Origin: Nocardioides zeae
GTDB lineage: Bacteria; Actinomycetota; Actinomycetes; Propionibacteriales; Nocardioidaceae
DNA: 64,000 nt
Direction of reading: 5' to 3'
NCBI RefSeq assembly: GCF_010686755.1
Contig: NZ_JAAGXA010000002.1
Span: 186,001 to 250,000, forward strand
The translations under genes were made by a program, and so were the position numbers. Each line of letters starts with the position of its first letter. Within the stretch, counting starts at the first letter, position 1. The notes below the pieces were generated by a model. It ran no database searches and was not told where the DNA came from. It saw nothing but the letters and a program-made list of their open reading frames with translations. Below are positions 22,796 to 30,896 of this stretch, one piece after another.

Positions 22796-24909
22796 GCGCC
22801 ACGCGTCGCATCCGCATCGGCATCGACACCGGTGGGACCTTCACCGACGTCGTCGCCGTCGACGAGGAGACCGGCGAGCTCGTCACGACCAAGACGCCCT
22901 CGACCCCGGCGAACCCCGCCGACGGTTTCCTCAACGGCATCGACAAGGTCCTCGGCCTGCTCGGCCTCGAGGGCGACGCCGTGACGGCCGTCAGCCACGG
23001 CACCACCGTGGCGACCAACAAGCTGCTCGAGGAGAAGGTCGAGAACCTCGGGTTCATCACGACCGAGGGCTACGGCCACCTCCTCGAGATCGCCCGCCAG
23101 TCCGTCCCGGACGGCTACGGCAACTCGTACTTCTGGGTCAAGCCCGACCGCATCGTGCCGGTCGACCTGGTCCGCACGGTCGGTGGCCGCCTCGCGGTCG
23201 ACGGCTCCGAGGTGCGCCCGCTGGTCGAGGCCGACGTCGTCGCCGCGGCCCGCTACTTCCGCGCGCGGGGCGTCACGACCATCGGTCTGTCGTTCCTCAA
23301 CTCCTACGCGAACCCCGAGCACGAGGAGGCCGCGCTGGCGATCCTCCAGCGCGAGTACCCCGAGGCGGACTACTCGCTGTCCTCGCAGGTGCTGCGGGAG
23401 TACCGCGAGTACGAGCGCAGCGTCACCACGCTCGTCGACGCGGCCGTCAAGCCCAACATCCGGGCCTACGTCAACAACATCACCGAGCGCCTCAACTCGT
23501 TCATCGCGGGCGCCGAGGGCTCCCAGGACGGCGCGGAGACCGAGCACCGCGAGGTGCCGTTCTACGTGATGAAGTCCAACGGCGGCGTGCTGTCCGCCGA
23601 GGAGGTCGTGCGCCAGCCGATCACCACGGTCCTGTCCGGCCCCGCCGCCGGCGCCCTGGGTGCCGCGGTCATCGCGCAGCGCGCGGGCTTCGACAGCGTC
23701 CTCACCTGCGACGGCGGCGGTACGTCGACGGACGTCACCGTCGTCATCGACGGCCACCCGGCGCTGACCACCGAGGGCACCGTCGGTCCGTACCCCAGCA
23801 AGATCCCCATGATCGACGTCGTCACCGTGGGTGCCGGCGGCGGCTCCATCGCGTGGATCAGCCCCGAGGGCATGCTCAAGGTCGGCCCCCAGTCGGCCGG
23901 CGCCGACCCGGGCCCGCTCTGCTACCGCAAGGGCGGCCAGGAGCCCACGATCACCGACGCCCACGTGCTGCTCGGCCGGATCCCTCCCCACCTCCTCGGC
24001 GGCGAGATCCCCCTCGACGTCGACGCCGCGCGCGCCGGCATCGAGGACATCGCGGGCAAGCTGGGCCTGGGCATCGAGGAGGCCGCCGACGGCATCCTCG
24101 AGATCTCGGCCTGGAACCAGGCCAACGCGCTGCGCCAGGTGACGGTCAAGCGGGGCCTCGACGCCCGCGACTTCCGCATGGTCACGTTCGGCGGCTCCGG
24201 CTCGCTCCTCGCCTGCCGTCTCGTCGACATCCTCGGCCTCCAGGGCGTCATCGTGCCGCTCAACCCGGGCAACACCTCCGCCTACGGCCTGCTCACCGTG
24301 GACGTGCGCAACGACTACGTGCGCACGGCGATCACGAAGCACGACGACCTCGACCGCGCGAAGGTCGCGGGCCTGCTCGAGGACCTCGCCCGCGACGCCG
24401 ACGAGGCCCTGGCCCGCGAGGGCTTCGAGCCCGCCGAGCGGCAGTTCCAGCGCACGGCCGACCTCCGCTACGTCGGCCAGGCCTTCGAGGTGCGGGTGCC
24501 CGTGCCGGACGGTCCGATGGACGACAGCCTCGTCGAGGCCGTCGCCGACGCGTTCCACGCCGAGCACCACAAGCTCTACGGCTACGACTTCCGCGGCGAC
24601 TCCACGCAGCCCGTCGAGTGGGTCAACCTGCGCGTCTCGGGCATCGGCCCGATCCGCAAGCCCGAGCTGCGCGAGATCGCGGACGGCACCGGCTCGGAGG
24701 GCGCCGTCACCGGCACCCGCCGCGTCTACTTCGACCAGTGGTACGACGCGCCCGTCGTCGCCCGCGCCCAGCTCGGTGCCGGCGACGTCGTGACCGGCCC
24801 GGCGATCGTGGAGGAGTTCAGCTCCACCGTCCCGCTGCACCCCGGCTTCGTCGCCGAGGTCGACCGCTTCGGCAACCTCCTCATCACCCGCAAGGAGAAC
24901 CTCTCGTGA
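22792..24909 (+). CDS. Hydantoinase/oxoprolinase family protein, HyuA-type subunit
   Basis: This 705-residue protein has the HyuA architecture: an N-terminal ATP-binding actin-like fold (RIGIDTGGTFTDVVAV, AVSHGTTVATNKLLE), a central hydantoinase A domain with LTCDGGGTSTDVTVV and VGAGGGSIAWIS, and a C-terminal domain. HyuA/HyuB complexes perform ATP-dependent opening of cyclic amides (N-methylhydantoin, 5-oxoproline, caprolactam) or ATP-dependent carboxylation (acetophenone carboxylase). RBS GGAGG precedes the ATG. It overlaps hyuB by GTGA. Within this locus it could act on a ring or linear ureide different from the one handled by the barbiturase homologue. The exact reaction is unknown. Confidence 0.9.
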   Translation: MSATRRIRIGIDTGGTFTDVVAVDEETGELVTTKTPSTPANPADGFLNGIDKVLGLLGLEGDAVTAVSHGTTVATNKLLEEKVENLGFITTEGYGHLLEIARQSVPDGYGNSYFWVKPDRIVPVDLVRTVGGRLAVDGSEVRPLVEADVVAAARYFRARGVTTIGLSFLNSYANPEHEEAALAILQREYPEADYSLSSQVLREYREYERSVTTLVDAAVKPNIRAYVNNITERLNSFIAGAEGSQDGAETEHREVPFYVMKSNGGVLSAEEVVRQPITTVLSGPAAGALGAAVIAQRAGFDSVLTCDGGGTSTDVTVVIDGHPALTTEGTVGPYPSKIPMIDVVTVGAGGGSIAWISPEGMLKVGPQSAGADPGPLCYRKGGQEPTITDAHVLLGRIPPHLLGGEIPLDVDAARAGIEDIAGKLGLGIEEAADGILEISAWNQANALRQVTVKRGLDARDFRMVTFGGSGSLLACRLVDILGLQGVIVPLNPGNTSAYGLLTVDVRNDYVRTAITKHDDLDRAKVAGLLEDLARDADEALAREGFEPAERQFQRTADLRYVGQAFEVRVPVPDGPMDDSLVEAVADAFHAEHHKLYGYDFRGDSTQPVEWVNLRVSGIGPIRKPELREIADGTGSEGAVTGTRRVYFDQWYDAPVVARAQLGAGDVVTGPAIVEEFSSTVPLHPGFVAEVDRFGNLLITRKENLS

Positions 24910-26891
24910 CCAGCGACGTCCTCAGCACCCCCGAGACCGACACCGCGACCGTGGTGGGCGTGCGCGCCCCGGGCGGCGACGCGCCGTACCGGCTCACCGA
25001 CGGCGTCGACGTCGACCCCGTCGTCGTCGAGATCGTCGAGGGTTACCTGGCCTCCGTCGAGCAGGAGGTCGAGACCTCCATCGGCCGCACCAGCCGGTCG
25101 CCGATGATCCGCGACGCCCACGACTACCGCGCGGGCATCCACGACAAGCACGCCCGCAAGCTGACGGGCCGGTCCTACTCGGCGCTCGTGCAGCCGGTCA
25201 TCCGCGACTACCCGGTCGAGACGATGAAGCCGGGCGACGTCTTCTTCCACAACGACGTCTACATGTCGGAGGGCGGCATCGGCCACCTGCCCGACCTGTG
25301 CATCACGGCGCCCGTCTTCCACGACTCGGGCGACGGTCCCGAGGTCGTCGCGTTCGTGCAGGCCTTCGGCCACCACGACGACATCGGCGGCTCGGTGCCC
25401 GGCTCGATGCCGAGCACCGCGACGAGCGTGTTCGAGGAGGGCCTCATGGTCCCCCCGATCAAGCTCTGGGACGGCGGCGTGCCCAACGAGGCGGCGCTGA
25501 AGATCATGACGCGCAACTCCCGCATGCCCGACTCGCTGGCCGCGGACCTCGACGCCGAGTGCTCGGCGTGCCTGCTCGGCGCCCGTCGCCTGACGGACCT
25601 GTTCGAGCGCTACGGTCGCGACCAGGTGTTCGCCGCGTTCGACGCGATCCTCGACAAGACCACGCAGACGTTCCGCCGCGAGATCCTCTCCAAGATCCCG
25701 ACGGGCACGTTCGTGTGGGAGGACTACGCGGAGCAGGACGGCGTCGACGACCCGCGCCTGCACACGCAGCGCATCACGCTGACGAAGGAGGAGACGGGCG
25801 GTCCCGACAACGGTCCCCGCCTCATCATCGACTTCACCGGCACGGCGCCGCAGGCCAAGGGTCCGATCAACCACTGCGGCGACTACGCCGACGGCTCGTT
25901 CCTCAAGAAGTGGATCGCGCCCATCCTCCGCAACCTCGCGGACACCCCGGAGCGGATGGCGGAGCTCGACGTCAACGAGGGCATCACGCCCCTCATCGAG
26001 ATGCGCTTCCCGCCGAAGGGCACGCTGCTGACGCCGGAGTTCCCGGCGCCGACGAACGCCCGCACGTTCGTCATCCTGCGCCTGCTCGGCGTGCTCGCCG
26101 GCGTGGTCGCGAAGGCCGTCGACGGCAAGATGCCCGCCGACCAGGAGACCATCCGCTACACGGGTGTCTACGGCAACGACCTCGAGGGCAACCCCTACCT
26201 CATGCGCGAGGTGCTGGGCGGCGGCTCCGGCGGTCGCTACTACGCCGACGGCGAGGACACGATCCACGTCGTGCCCGACTCGCGGAACCTCCCGACGGAG
26301 TTCACGGAGTCGCGCTTCCCGTTCCGCGTCGAGTCCCTCGGTCTCGCGCTCGACTCGGGCGGCGCGGGCCAGTTCCGCGGCGGCCTGGGCTACGAGAAGC
26401 AGATCCGCATGCTCGCGGACGCGCACTTCATGTCCATCGCGGACCGCTCGATCCTGTCGTGCTGGGGCGTCAAGGGCGGCAAGGCCGGCCAGCCGTTCCG
26501 CGTGACGATCGACCCGGACGGCCCGAACGAGCGCGAGGTCGACGCCCTCGTCGACGCCGTCGAGGTCAAGGCCGGCGAGGTCATCCGCATCCGCACCACG
26601 GGCGGCGGCGGCTGGGGCGACCCGCTCGACCGCGACCCGGCCCACGTGGCGCGCGACGTGTGGTGGCGCAAGGTGTCCGTCGCGGCCGCCGAGGCCGACT
26701 ACGGCGTCGTCTTCGCCGGCGAGGTGGACCCCGACGGCGTGGCGGCCCCCGAGGTCGACGTCGACGCGACCACCGCGCTGCGGGAGAAGCTGCGCTCGGA
26801 GCGCGACGCCGACGCGCCGTTCTTCGACCGCGGTCCCGGCTACGCCCGGTTGTCCGGCGGGGCCACGAGCTCGCCGTACGACTACGTCTGA
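24906..26891 (+). CDS. Hydantoinase B/oxoprolinase family protein, HyuB-type subunit
   Basis: This 661-residue protein has the hydantoinase B fold: SRSPMIRDAHDYRAGIHD, DVFFHNDVYMSEGGIGHLPD, FGHHDDIGGSVPGSMP (metal-site-like His/Asp cluster) and FGLALDSGGAGQFRGG-like sequence near the C-terminus, ending in GGGGWGDPLDRDP. The GTG at 24906 overlaps the HyuA stop, as expected for a stoichiometric complex. It supplies the hydrolase site while HyuA activates the amide with ATP. Full length compared with the family. Confidence 0.9.
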   Translation: MTSDVLSTPETDTATVVGVRAPGGDAPYRLTDGVDVDPVVVEIVEGYLASVEQEVETSIGRTSRSPMIRDAHDYRAGIHDKHARKLTGRSYSALVQPVIRDYPVETMKPGDVFFHNDVYMSEGGIGHLPDLCITAPVFHDSGDGPEVVAFVQAFGHHDDIGGSVPGSMPSTATSVFEEGLMVPPIKLWDGGVPNEAALKIMTRNSRMPDSLAADLDAECSACLLGARRLTDLFERYGRDQVFAAFDAILDKTTQTFRREILSKIPTGTFVWEDYAEQDGVDDPRLHTQRITLTKEETGGPDNGPRLIIDFTGTAPQAKGPINHCGDYADGSFLKKWIAPILRNLADTPERMAELDVNEGITPLIEMRFPPKGTLLTPEFPAPTNARTFVILRLLGVLAGVVAKAVDGKMPADQETIRYTGVYGNDLEGNPYLMREVLGGGSGGRYYADGEDTIHVVPDSRNLPTEFTESRFPFRVESLGLALDSGGAGQFRGGLGYEKQIRMLADAHFMSIADRSILSCWGVKGGKAGQPFRVTIDPDGPNEREVDALVDAVEVKAGEVIRIRTTGGGGWGDPLDRDPAHVARDVWWRKVSVAAAEADYGVVFAGEVDPDGVAAPEVDVDATTALREKLRSERDADAPFFDRGPGYARLSGGATSSPYDYV

Positions 26892-26895
26892 GCCG

Positions 26896-27774
26896 ATGAC
26901 CGACCCCCGCACCACCCTGCGCGTGGCGGTCACCGGTGCGTCCGGCAAGACCGGCGCCACCGTCGTGGCCGGCCTCCTCGAGGCCGGCCACGAGCCGGTG
27001 GCCCTGGTCCGTCGGCCCGAGGCCGCGGCGTCCCTGCGCGAGCAGGGCGCCGCGGCCCGCGTCGTCGACCTGGAGGCCGGCCCGGACGCGATCGCGGCCG
27101 CCCTCGCCGACGTCGACGCGGTGCACCACGTGCCGCCCAACATGCACCCGACCGAGGATGCCCTCACCGCCGACGTGGTGGCGGCAGCCGAGCGGGCCGG
27201 CGTACGCCGCTTCGTCTTCCACTCGGTCCTGCAGCCCCACGTGCCGGCCATGCCGCACCACCTGCGCAAGGCCGCCTCCGAGCTCACCGTCCGCTCCAGC
27301 TCGTTGGACTGGACCGTGCTGCAGCCCGCCAGCTATGCCCAGAACGTGCTCCCCTTCTGGGACGCCGCGGTCGCCGGCGGCACCTACCGGGTCCCGTACG
27401 ACGTGGCCCGGCCCTTCACGCCCGTCGACCTGGCCGACGTGGCGAAGGCCGTCGTGGCGGTGCTCGAGGACTCGGCCACGGTGTTCGGCACCTTCGAGCT
27501 CTCCGGCCCCGAGGTGCTCTCGAGCGCCGACCTGGCCGCGGTGGTCGCCGAGCTGTCCGGTCGGCCCGTGCGGGCCGAGCACCAGCCGGTCGCCGACTGG
27601 CGCGCCGCCGTCGACCCCGACGGCACCCGCCCGGACGTCGACGACCTCGTCGCGATGTTCGACCACTACGACGCGCACGGCCTCGTCGGCAGCCCGCTCG
27701 CGCTCGGCGTCCTCCTGGGACGCACCCCCACCACCGTCCGCGACGCGCTCCGCCGCGACCTCGGCCTGGCCTGA
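26896..27774 (+). CDS. NmrA-like NAD(P)-binding protein
   Basis: This 292-residue atypical short-chain dehydrogenase has the N-terminal dinucleotide motif VTGASGKTGATVV (GxxGxxG, about 13-25) and the NmrA features HHVPPNMHPTED and VLQPASYAQN. The catalytic YxxxK of classical SDRs is not evident, so it may be a redox sensor or quinone/azo-type reductase. It starts 4 bases after the hyuB stop and is followed by a strong terminator hairpin, so it closes the hyuAB operon. Role in the pathway unknown. Confidence 0.8.
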   Translation: MTDPRTTLRVAVTGASGKTGATVVAGLLEAGHEPVALVRRPEAAASLREQGAAARVVDLEAGPDAIAAALADVDAVHHVPPNMHPTEDALTADVVAAAERAGVRRFVFHSVLQPHVPAMPHHLRKAASELTVRSSSLDWTVLQPASYAQNVLPFWDAAVAGGTYRVPYDVARPFTPVDLADVAKAVVAVLEDSATVFGTFELSGPEVLSSADLAAVVAELSGRPVRAEHQPVADWRAAVDPDGTRPDVDDLVAMFDHYDAHGLVGSPLALGVLLGRTPTTVRDALRRDLGLA

Positions 27775-27775
27775 G

Positions 27776-27808
27776 GCGGTCGGGCCCGACCCGCTCGGGC
27801 CCGACCGC
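27776..27808 (+). terminator. Terminator hairpin after the hyuAB-NmrA operon
   Basis: GCGGTCGGGCCCGA (27776-27789), loop CCCGC, TCGGGCCCGACCGC (27795-27808): a perfect 14-bp stem starting just after the TGA. It lacks a T-run, as many actinobacterial terminators do. Confidence 0.7.
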
Positions 27809-27902
27809 GCTCCGCCCGCCCGCCACCCGGACAGCAACGTCTGCCAACGACGACGGCCCACCTCGGGCATCCCTCGCCGTACCCCCGCACTCTCGTCGCG
27901 CC

Positions 27903-27908
27903 TAGATT
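27903..27908 (+). promoter_or_regulatory. Probable -10 box for carbamate kinase/barbiturase genes
   Basis: TAGATT is 44 bases upstream of the chosen GTG start and follows the hyuAB terminator, so carbamate kinase and the ring-opening enzyme probably have their own promoter. No clear -35 is seen. Confidence 0.4.
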
Positions 27909-27951
27909 CGATGCAGACGGCGAGAGCCAGATCACACGGATGGAGAACCAC

Positions 27952-28950
27952 GTGCGCGCGCTCATCGCACTCGGCGGCAACGCCATGACAGCACCCGACG
28001 GCACGGCCACGGTCGAGGCCCAGCGGGAGGCCATCGCCACCGCTGCGGCACGGATCGCCGAGCTCGTCGCCACGGGCACGGACGTCGTGGTCACCCACGG
28101 CAACGGCCCCCAGGTCGGCAACCTCCTGGTGAAGAACGAGCTCACCGCCCACGTGGTCCCGATGGTGCCGCTCGACTGGTGCGGCGCCCAGACCCAGGGC
28201 ACGCTCGGCTACACGCTGACGATCTGCCTCGACGCCGCGCTCACCGCGCAGGGCATCGACCGTCGCGCCGCGGCCCTGGTGACCCGCACGGTCGTCGACG
28301 CCGACGACCCCGACTTCCTCCAGCCCAGCAAGCCGGTCGGCCGCTTCCTGCCCGAGGCCGAGGCGCAGCGCTTCGTGGCCGAGGGCCAGAACTGGCAGGA
28401 CCGCGGCGAGAAGGGCTGGCGCCGCGTCGTGCCGTCGCCGCAGCCCCGCGAGATCGTCGACGCCCCCGCGGTGCTCGCGCTCGTCGAGTCCGGGTTCGTC
28501 GTGGTCGCCGCCGGCGGCGGGGGCATCCCGGTCCTGCGCGGCGACGACGGCGCCCTCACCGGCGTCGAGGCCGTCATCGACAAGGACCTCGGCGCGGCCC
28601 TGCTGGGCCGGCTCGTGCACGCCGACGTGCTCGTCATCGCCACCGACGTCGACAACGCCGTCATCGGCTGGGGCACCCCCGACGCCCGCCCCCTCGGTCG
28701 CGTGACCGTGGGCGAGATGCGGGCCATCGCCGCCGAGGGTCACTTCGCGTCCGGCAGCATGGGCCCCAAGGTCGAGGCCGCGCTGCGGTTCGCCGAGCAG
28801 GGCGGCTGCTCGATCATCACGTCGCTCGACCGCATCCGCGACGCCGTCGCCGCCGTCGCGGAGCACGTCCAGGGAGCCGGGGGCGCCGGGGACGGCGCCG
28901 ACCTGGTCGGCACCGTCATCGTGCCGGAACCGGCTCCTGCCACCGTCTGA
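27952..28950 (+). CDS. arcC: Carbamate kinase
   Basis: This 332-residue amino-acid-kinase-fold enzyme has [11 protein letters not shown] at the N-terminus, [38 protein letters not shown] and [11 protein letters not shown], all standard for carbamate kinase. It converts carbamoyl phosphate + ADP to ATP + carbamate (NH3 + CO2). I chose GTG 27952 since GGAG lies 6 bases before it and the protein then begins as usual for the family; an in-frame ATG at 27940 lacks an SD. No arginine-deiminase genes are nearby. The adjacent ring-opening amidohydrolase and the FdrA transcarbamylase trio suggest its carbamoyl phosphate comes from heterocycle breakdown. Confidence 0.93.
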   Translation: MRALIALGGNAMTAPDGTATVEAQREAIATAAARIAELVATGTDVVVTHGNGPQVGNLLVKNELTAHVVPMVPLDWCGAQTQGTLGYTLTICLDAALTAQGIDRRAAALVTRTVVDADDPDFLQPSKPVGRFLPEAEAQRFVAEGQNWQDRGEKGWRRVVPSPQPREIVDAPAVLALVESGFVVVAAGGGGIPVLRGDDGALTGVEAVIDKDLGAALLGRLVHADVLVIATDVDNAVIGWGTPDARPLGRVTVGEMRAIAAEGHFASGSMGPKVEAALRFAEQGGCSIITSLDRIRDAVAAVAEHVQGAGGAGDGADLVGTVIVPEPAPATV

Positions 28951-29008
28951 CCCGCACCGATCCCCGGCCGCACCGCGGCCGGGGCCACCGAAGAGAGAGG
29001 TAACCGTC

Positions 29009-30142
29009 GTGCCCGACGCCATCGAGGTCCGCAAGGTCCCCATCAAGAACGTCTCGGACGCATCCGGACTCGCCGAGCTGATCGACGCCGGCACCATCGA
29101 GGCCGACCGCGTCATCGCCGTCATCGGCAAGACCGAGGGCAACGGCGGCGTGAACGACTACACCCGCATCATCGCCGACCGCGCCTTCCGCGAGGTGCTC
29201 CTCGAGAAGGGCTCGCGTCCCGAGTCCGAGGTCAAGCAGGTCCCGATCGTGTGGTCCGGCGGCACGGACGGCGTCATCTCGCCCCACGCCACCATCTTCG
29301 CCACCGTCCCCGCCGACTCGGTCGAGAAGACCGACGACCTGCGCCTCACGGTCGGCTTCGCCATGAGCGAGGAGCTGCTGCCCGAGGACATCGGCCGCAT
29401 CGCGATGGTCGACAAGGTCGCCGCCGGCGTGCGCGTCGCCATGGAGCGCGCGGGCATCACCGACCCGGCCGACGTGCACTACGTGCAGACCAAGACGCCG
29501 CTGCTCACCATCCACACCATCCGCGACGCCAAGAGCCGCGGCAAGACGGTCTGGACCGAGCACACCCACGAGTCGATGGACCTGTCCAACGGCTGCACCG
29601 CGCTCGGCATCGCCGTCGCGCTCGGCGAGATCGAGCAGCCGACCGACGCCGACGTCATGCACAACCGCGACCTGTACTCGTCCGTCGCGTCCTGCTCCTC
29701 GGGCGTGGAGCTCGACCAGGCGCAGATCGTCGTCGTGGGCAACGCCCGCGGTGTCGGCGGCCGCTACCGCATCGGCCACGCGGTCATGAACGACGCCCTC
29801 GACACCGACGGCATCTGGGCCGCGATCAAGGACGCCGGTCTCGACCTGCCCGAGCGCCCCCACACGTCCGACCTGGGCGGTCGCCTCGTCAACGTGTTCC
29901 TCAAGTGCGAGGTGTCGCAGGACGGCGAGGTCCGTGGACGCCGCAACGCGATGCTCGACGACTCCGACGTGCACTGGCACCGCCAGATCAAGAGCGCCGT
30001 CGGCGGCGTGACCGCCTCGGTCACCGGCGACCCGGCCGTGTTCGTCTCCGTGTCGGCGGCCCACCAGGGCCCCGACGGCGGCGGCCCCGTCGCGGCCATC
30101 GTCGACCTCGGCGAGAACCCCACGGGCTACCCCGCTCCCTGA
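29009..30142 (+). CDS. Ring-opening amidohydrolase, barbiturase/cyanuric acid hydrolase family
   Basis: This 377-residue protein has the three-fold repeated fold of the AtzD/TrzD/barbiturase family with its three Lys-Ser pairs: K41 (IGKTEGNGG) and S83 (VWSGGTDG); K162 ([10 protein letters not shown]) and S231 (ASCSSGVEL); K299 ([11 protein letters not shown]) plus a serine in [11 protein letters not shown] (S347/S349). The C-terminal [13 protein letters not shown] and [11 protein letters not shown] match the family. These enzymes hydrolyse cyanurate to carboxybiuret or barbiturate to ureidomalonate. Beside a UraA-like permease and a molybdenum hydroxylase, barbiturase is the better guess. GTG start with GAGAGAGG eight bases upstream; cotranscribed with carbamate kinase (58-bp gap) and followed by a terminator hairpin. 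Confidence 0.9.
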   Translation: MPDAIEVRKVPIKNVSDASGLAELIDAGTIEADRVIAVIGKTEGNGGVNDYTRIIADRAFREVLLEKGSRPESEVKQVPIVWSGGTDGVISPHATIFATVPADSVEKTDDLRLTVGFAMSEELLPEDIGRIAMVDKVAAGVRVAMERAGITDPADVHYVQTKTPLLTIHTIRDAKSRGKTVWTEHTHESMDLSNGCTALGIAVALGEIEQPTDADVMHNRDLYSSVASCSSGVELDQAQIVVVGNARGVGGRYRIGHAVMNDALDTDGIWAAIKDAGLDLPERPHTSDLGGRLVNVFLKCEVSQDGEVRGRRNAMLDDSDVHWHRQIKSAVGGVTASVTGDPAVFVSVSAAHQGPDGGGPVAAIVDLGENPTGYPAP

Positions 30143-30224
30143 TCCACCGCACCACCCCGCAGCCACCCGTCCGGGTCCACCGGGCGGGTGGTTGCGCGTT
30201 GCGGGGCGATGTGTCCGGATGCAG

Positions 30225-30268
30225 CACGCGGCCTCCCGCCTGGGGCTTACCCGGCGGGAGGCCGCGTG
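30225..30268 (+). terminator. Terminator hairpin after the ring-opening amidohydrolase gene
   Basis: CACGCGGCCTCCCGCC (30225-30240) pairs perfectly with GGCGGGAGGCCGCGTG (30253-30268) around a 12-base loop; GTTCT follows. Confidence 0.7.
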
Positions 30269-30480
30269 GTTCTGCTCGCCGGCCCGTCAGCCGCCTCTCG
30301 GCGAACGGCCGCTCGTAGCGGCAAATGGTGAGGCCCGGGGGCATGATCTCGGACCGACGCACCCTGACCAACGAGCGAGGTCGCCCGACAATTCCCGTCG
30401 TACGGCGCTGTTCTGCGTGCTTTCAGGTGGCCATCCCGGTGTGGTCGCCGGGCCTCCTCGCGCCCCGTTGCGGGGCGCGG

Positions 30481-30534
30481 AATGTGCAGCTGGGGCAGCC
30501 CCCACGCGATCCGAGCTGCCCCAGCCGCACAGTT
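30481..30534. repeat. TGTGCGGCTG palindromic element, copy 5
   Basis: AATGTGCAGCTGGGGCAGC at the left pairs imperfectly with GCTGCCCCAGCCGCACAGTT at the right. As with copies 3 and 4 it lies between convergent genes. Confidence 0.8.
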
Positions 30535-30613
30535 CCCGGACCGGCCCAGGCAGCCCGGCCCGCGGCGTACCGTCTCCGTGTCCTGCGGAACCGACGCACC
30601 CTCAGCCCGGCCC

Positions 30614-30643
30614 CGAGCGCACCGGTTCCGAGCGCACCGGTTC
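30614..30643. repeat. 15-bp tandem duplication
   Basis: CGAGCGCACCGGTTC occurs twice back to back (30614-30628, 30629-30643). Confidence 0.8.
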
Positions 30644-30768
30644 CGCAGATCATCCCGCGCCCCTCGCTGGCCGACGGGGACGCGTACGTCGGGGGGCCTC
30701 GTCGGTGCGGACACGACGGCTCTGGTGCCCCCTGGGCGGCGGTCCCAACCCACCCCGGACGCGGTCGT

Positions 30769-30871
30769 GGGGGGGGGGGGGGCGGGGGGGCGGGGGGGGG
30801 GGGGGGGGCGCCCCCCCCCCCCCCCCCCGCGCGGGGCCCCCCCCCCCCCCCCCCCGGGGGGGGGGGGCCCC
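30769..30871. other. Alternating G and C homopolymer runs, possibly a sequencing artefact
   Basis: About 100 bases consist almost only of long G runs, then C runs, then G again, broken by a few single bases. The order G-C-C-G could fold into a very strong hairpin between the two convergent genes. Run lengths this long in a draft read are unreliable. Confidence 0.8.
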
Positions 30872-30896
30872 ACGACGCAGGCGGGCCCGGGGAGGG

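Larger units (their letters stand above)
30143..30896. other. Convergent intergenic region with terminator, repeats and G/C tract
   Basis: This 754-bp gap separates the ring-opening amidohydrolase (+) and pntB (-). It contains a terminator hairpin (30225-30268), a TGTGCGGCTG-family palindrome (30481-30534), a 15-bp tandem duplication (30614-30643) and a 103-bp G/C homopolymer region (30769-30871). No credible coding sequence was found. Confidence 0.7.
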
